From assembly GCF_025147325.1 (NCBI RefSeq), contig NZ_CP102262.1, forward strand, positions 992,001 to 1,056,000: a DNA stretch of 64,000 nucleotides, read 5' to 3'. Within the stretch, counting starts at the first letter, position 1. Every line of letters begins with the position of its first letter. The position numbers and the translations under genes are program-made. Source of the stretch: Bacteroides stercoris ATCC 43183 (GTDB lineage: Bacteria > Bacteroidota > Bacteroidia > Bacteroidales > Bacteroidaceae). Shown piece after piece: positions 61,701 to 64,000 of the stretch. The notes beneath the pieces were generated by a model. It was given only the letters and a program-made list of their open reading frames with translations. It was not told where the DNA came from and did no database searches.

Positions 61701-62706
61701 TGACAAGTACAAGATATTTGATGTTGCAAAGTTTGGTAATTCAGTTAGTAATGGTATAGGTTTGAACCTCACTAAACAACTCGTTGAACTACTTGGAGGT
61801 GAGATAAGCGTAAATAGCGAATTGGGGAAGTATGTGGAATTCTCCGTAATGATTCCTTCATTGTCATCTGATAGTTTACAGGTCTCTGCGCTGGATGAGG
61901 ATGATACTGTACCTCAAGAAGAGGTGAAAGCAGAGCTTTCAAAGATTCATAAGGAAATTGTAGTATTGGTTGTTGAAGATGAGAAGAATATTTGTGAACT
62001 GTTATGTGATATTCTCTTTGAGTACACTGTGCGCGTGACCCGAGATGGTATTGAAGCCTTAAGTGAAATAGAGCATAATCATCCTGATATTATCATTAGC
62101 GATATAATGATGCCTAATATGGATGGACTGACACTGATAAATAAACTTAAGTCAGAACTCAAGACAAGTTATATCCCAATCATTGGAGTCTCGGCAAAGG
62201 CTTCTGTAGAAGACCAAATAAATGCTTTCAAGCATGGTGCTGATGCTTATATTACTAAACCTTTTCACCCTAAACAGATAATATCTACTATTGAGAATCT
62301 ACTGTCTAGGCAGACATTGTTGAAAGATTATTTTAATTCCAGTTTATCGTCCATCAAAGTGAGGAACGGCATTGTACTCCATCCTGAGGATGAAGAGTTG
62401 ATACATACTGTGACAGACTTTATTCAGAGTAACATTGACGATGAATCACTCAGTCCTTCTACCATTGCCGATTTTGTAGGTGTGAGTAAGGCTACTCTCT
62501 ATCGTAAGTTTAAAGAGATAATGGATAAGACTCCGAGTGAGTTCATCCGTAGTATTAGATTGGAACATGCGGCTAAATTATTGAGGACTACAAGGCTAAC
62601 TGTATCAGAGATTATGTTTAAATGTGGTTTCTCCAATAAATCTTATTTTTATCGAGAGTTTTTCAAACAATATGGAGGGTCACCTAAAGAGTATCGAAGT
62701 CAGTGA
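58753..62706 (+). CDS. Hybrid two-component system (HTCS) regulator of PUL 2
   Basis: 1317 residues in HTCS order: signal peptide (about 1-25), propeller repeats (MWIGTWDGLNAYNG, LWIATDNGINRLD, LWIGTDGQGLIQFY, MWIGTSGYGLIKM) to about residue 650, Y_Y_Y domain (about 675-755), membrane helix (about 762-785), HisKA with His824 in NVAHEFFTPLTLIY, HATPase (FNLLSNAFKYTP, NGIGLNLTKQL), receiver with Asp1117 in IISDIMMPNMDG, and AraC helix-turn-helix (ASTIADFVGVSKATLYRKF-type, about 1215-1317). The H-box reads HEFFTPL instead of the usual HELRTPL. It lies downstream on the same strand as PUL 2 and probably senses its glycan fragment. Confidence 0.94.
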   Translation: MKTSLFTQIIHFLLILFFTSENLYASNVVRYISNINGLTNNSVNCILEDSENTMWIGTWDGLNAYNGREITTFRYSKSDPNSISNNIIRQIIEKENCLWIATDNGINRLDKQTYQITRYYLRKDNKIPYQEKSFILAQSAGSEIVCFVKGVGFFIYDDSIDEFNFVKTDFVTEVKDFSIDKLDNLLFLLEDGTIAHISYRQFIKEGKKDKLLSIGMDGPVNSLFQSGGRFVLNGKNRLFILNHDFTVSHSIRLSISKPVSQVLLSGDVMYISFIEGGCILYDLKSDTHTYLDELPNQLSVFTLYLGSQNILWIGTDGQGLIQFYHYDSLFQTIHTTHPVRCFCEDTIGNILVGTKGNGIKLLNPDTKTIRDYLDESQGLISNSVYALRKNRANDIFIGTEGVGINILDAVTGRLNRLDIPDKYPMFKAVYNIFFTNNDSLMWIGTSGYGLIKMEISKEQGRYRVKGFRQYNSSDKSISLSNDVVYAIASDPENQALWFGTRGGGLHWINLKNNTIKTLEDIDSRILLTNSDILCLFQDHSDTWIGTSYGLNKLQGCNNDFTLTKYVDGTLTNKTVHGILKDSKNNIWISTNQGLSCLNITNGKIDNYTLNDGLQNDEFSDGAFLKDRRNYLYFGGVSGLNYFNPQNIHKRDFNPLLTLNTLKIYNTLQDINKRIEKGILKLGYEERFVSFNFIAKDFINNENCEYAYRLKNHSDDWVEMGNNPSLIFTHLPSGNYHLEVKCTNGDRVWGNHIYRLTIKVGYPWWLSVPALTIYGVLIVIIFCIVKSVVKNRIRLSRQVLIARVEREHEQKNYESKLNFFTNVAHEFFTPLTLIYTPAQHLLEQYGFDENTRKYLQIIKNNAERMQKLISELMEFRKASGNMSLHPKYIDVKTLVEYASDNYIDILRDNKIDFKIVMQNVAKIYSDSNALEKIIFNLLSNAFKYTPRNGYIKVMLSQDDPDSTLHLLIRNSGKGLTEQQMAEVFDKYKIFDVAKFGNSVSNGIGLNLTKQLVELLGGEISVNSELGKYVEFSVMIPSLSSDSLQVSALDEDDTVPQEEVKAELSKIHKEIVVLVVEDEKNICELLCDILFEYTVRVTRDGIEALSEIEHNHPDIIISDIMMPNMDGLTLINKLKSELKTSYIPIIGVSAKASVEDQINAFKHGADAYITKPFHPKQIISTIENLLSRQTLLKDYFNSSLSSIKVRNGIVLHPEDEELIHTVTDFIQSNIDDESLSPSTIADFVGVSKATLYRKFKEIMDKTPSEFIRSIRLEHAAKLLRTTRLTVSEIMFKCGFSNKSYFYREFFKQYGGSPKEYRSQ

Positions 62707-62912
62707 TGAGAATGGACGTTAAGTGCTGTTTATGTTAAAAGTCATTCAGTTCTAAGTAAAATTATATCTTGGTATGGAAAGTTAGGGAGAGTGTTTTTAT
62801 TTAGTTTGGGTTACGTATTTTTGTTTGATAGGTGTGAATTCTGATTTCCGTAACTCCTGCCGTGTTTGGATGGTTCATAATGAGCTTTCATAACAGCCCT
62901 CTACAATAATGC

Positions 62913-63170
62913 TCAATTATTATGGTTATCGGGCTTTGGTTTATGACGAGATAACATTGTAGATATTAGTTGTCCGTTTTGCTGAAAATGGTACGGAACC
63001 CATAAAGGGCTGAAATCTTTGTAGTGTTTTTGGGAACGGATGCAGTAGACGCGGTTTACAAGTATCAGATTGTGTATTTTGCCGAAGTAACAGGGGAAAT
63101 ATTCGTCTTTTAGTCTGTTGAGACCGAATTTCAGGAATAAGTATTGTACCCTATACAGAGTGATGCATAA
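62913..63170 (-). pseudogene. Possible truncated gene remnant
   Basis: On the minus strand an open stretch runs to a TGA at 62915-62913 and encodes ITLYRVQYLFLKFGLNRL, ... DEYFPCYFGKIHNLILVNRV and PLWVPYHFQQNGQL. It has no start codon and meets the duplicated DUF4010 fragment at its 5' side, so if real it is the cut-off end of a gene broken by the rearrangement. I do not recognise the protein; chance cannot be excluded. The rest of 62707-63389 holds no gene that I can see. Confidence 0.25.
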
Positions 63171-63260
63171 CAGCTTGCAGCATGCAGGCGATAGTAAGCA
63201 ACATTGCCGCCAATGTGTTCCTGCTGTTGTTTTTCTACTTTCTGTAAATCAATGTACTTT
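63167..63260 (+). pseudogene. Decayed copy of the 3' end of the DUF4010 gene
   Basis: This block repeats the end of the membrane protein gene at 45555-46850: bases 63167-63209 match 46683-46725, and 63210-63260 match 46813-46864, each with a few substitutions. The 87 bp between are missing; the break lies at a 7-bp ATTGCCG present at both edges (46719 and 46806). The copy includes the TAA stop and the first bases after it. It marks the right end of the inserted PUL 2 region. Confidence 0.88.
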
Positions 63261-63306
63261 TCGCTTTTTTTAACTCCGGTGTTCCGATAAATGCCGAAGA
63301 ATGCCC

Positions 63307-63314
63307 TATTTTTG
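63307..63314 (+). promoter_or_regulatory. -7 box of the outer-membrane protein gene
   Basis: TATTTTTG, an exact -7 match 75 bases before the ATG at 63390. No convincing -33 element. Confidence 0.5.
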
Positions 63315-63389
63315 CCTAATTCGTTGTGACAGTAGACACTATCTGCTACGAAAAAACAGACAAGGTATAGATTTAAACAGGGAAACACC

Positions 63390-64000
63390 ATGAAAAACAG
63401 ATGGGCCATGTTGCTGGCGGTATTGTTAATACCCGTTTGGGCAACTGCACAGAATGCGGCAAACTCTTCCTTTCAGATTAAGGGTATCTTACTCGATTCT
63501 CTTACTAAAGAAGGTGAGCCGTACGCTACAATCAAGATAGTCAAGAAAGAAGCGCCGGAACATGCGTTGAAAATGCTGGTGACGGATATGAAGGGACACT
63601 TCCAGGAGAAAGTACCCGGTAATAAAGGCAACTTCATTATGACAATTTCTTCGGTGGGACGGAACAGTATTGTGAAGAACTTCTCCGTAAAACCGGGAGA
63701 AAAGTCGGTGGACTTCGGTACCATGTATATTACAGATGCTTCCAATGAGTTGGGACAGGTGGAGATTGTAGCCCAGAAGCCGTTGGTAAAGGCAGATATC
63801 GACAAGATAGAATATAACGTGCAGGACGACCCCGATTCCAAGTCGAACTCTGTTCTTGAGATGCTGCGCAAAGTACCCCTTGTAACGGTGGACGGCGAAG
63901 ACAACATCAAGGTGAACGGCAGCAGCAGTTTCAAGGTGTATGTCAACGGCAAGCCCAACAACATGATGAGTAATAATCCTACGGAAGTCCTGAAAAGTAT
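63390..64000 (+). CDS. Outer-membrane beta-barrel protein, TonB-receptor-like (5' part only)
   Basis: The frame opens MKNRWAMLLAVLLIPVWATAQ, a signal peptide, followed by a carboxypeptidase-regulatory-like domain (KGILLDSLTKEGEPYATIKI, GHFQEKVPG), ELGQVEIVAQKP and a plug-like start (EYNVQDDPDSKSNSVLEML, VPLVTVDGEDNIKVNGSSSFKVYVNGKP). This is the pattern of the large OMP beta-barrel family common in Bacteroidetes, related to but distinct from SusC (no SusD follows within view). It runs off the window after 203 codons. G+C is back to the core level. Confidence 0.88.
   Translation, partial: MKNRWAMLLAVLLIPVWATAQNAANSSFQIKGILLDSLTKEGEPYATIKIVKKEAPEHALKMLVTDMKGHFQEKVPGNKGNFIMTISSVGRNSIVKNFSVKPGEKSVDFGTMYITDASNELGQVEIVAQKPLVKADIDKIEYNVQDDPDSKSNSVLEMLRKVPLVTVDGEDNIKVNGSSSFKVYVNGKPNNMMSNNPTEVLKS

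Larger units (their letters stand above)
46865..63166. other. Putative horizontally acquired island carrying PUL 2
   Basis: The interval between the intact 3' end of the DUF4010 gene and its decayed copy. Genes inside are AT-richer: counted samples give 20 of 60 G+C at 52261-52320, against 28 of 60 at 45961-46020 and 31 of 60 at 12301-12360. It holds a complete transport-enzyme-regulator set. No integrase, transposase or tRNA is at either edge, so homologous exchange or an old excised element is as likely as an active mobile element. Confidence 0.65.

Noticed and set aside
46850..63260. Active integrative element with tRNA attachment site
   Set aside because: No integrase, relaxase or tRNA is seen at either edge; the duplicated DNA is a coding-gene end, not an attachment core I can define.

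Overview
The window reads as a gut Bacteroides chromosome. The evidence is two polysaccharide utilisation loci (PULs) with SusC/SusD pairs and hybrid two-component (HTCS) regulators, promoters of the Bacteroides type (TAnnTTTG -7 box, sometimes with TTTG about 20 bp upstream), glycine-lipid acyltransferase genes, few Shine-Dalgarno sequences, and serine-type sulfatases. I do not assign a species.

Layout. (1) 1-5.3 kb, minus strand: start of the division/cell-wall cluster, read mraZ-rsmH-ftsL-ftsI-murE (murE cut by the window edge). A 10-bp-spaced GTGGGG repeat lies in the mraZ promoter. (2) 5.5-30.4 kb: PUL 1. An HTCS regulator on the minus strand is divergent from susC-susD, a GH16 lipoprotein, a predicted surface glycan-binding lipoprotein, a sulfatase, GH20, GH2, a GH29-CBM32-GH16 fusion and a second sulfatase, closed by a strong terminator. 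The set (endo-acting GH16, fucosidase, galactosidase, hexosaminidase, two sulfatases) fits a sulfated, fucosylated, lactosamine-type host glycan such as mucin O-glycan or keratan sulfate; this is inference. (3) 30.4-46.85 kb: core genes: ECF sigma factor, glsA-glsB, dgt, dut, a TPR lipoprotein, a DUF4292 lipoprotein, an EnvC-like protein, an M20 deacylase, an acyl-CoA ligase, a GHL10-like lipoprotein, prfB, a 44-residue membrane protein, a CYTH protein and a DUF4010 membrane protein. (4) 46.87-63.17 kb: a visibly AT-richer island with PUL 2: GH130, MFS transporter, unknown lipoprotein, SusC, SusD, unknown 810-residue exported protein and a second HTCS. The 3' end of the DUF4010 gene is repeated, with an 87-bp internal deletion, at the far end of this island, so PUL 2 appears inserted between that gene and its former neighbour. 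(5) 63.4-64 kb: start of an outer-membrane beta-barrel protein, cut by the window edge.

How the parts may work together. In PUL 1, surface GH16 activity would cut the glycan, SusC/D would import pieces, and periplasmic sulfatases, fucosidase, hexosaminidase and galactosidase would trim them, with the HTCS sensing a fragment. In PUL 2, the cytoplasmic GH130 with an MFS importer predicts a beta-mannoside product, but no known depolymerase is visible; the two unrecognised exported proteins are the best candidates for new enzymes.

Other signals include two intergenic 22-bp tandem repeat arrays each flanked by inverted arms (9.6 and 41.9 kb), a MITE-like element inside PUL 2 and a perfect 13-bp inverted repeat before the second HTCS. 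I saw no rRNA, tRNA, CRISPR array, integrase or intact transposase.
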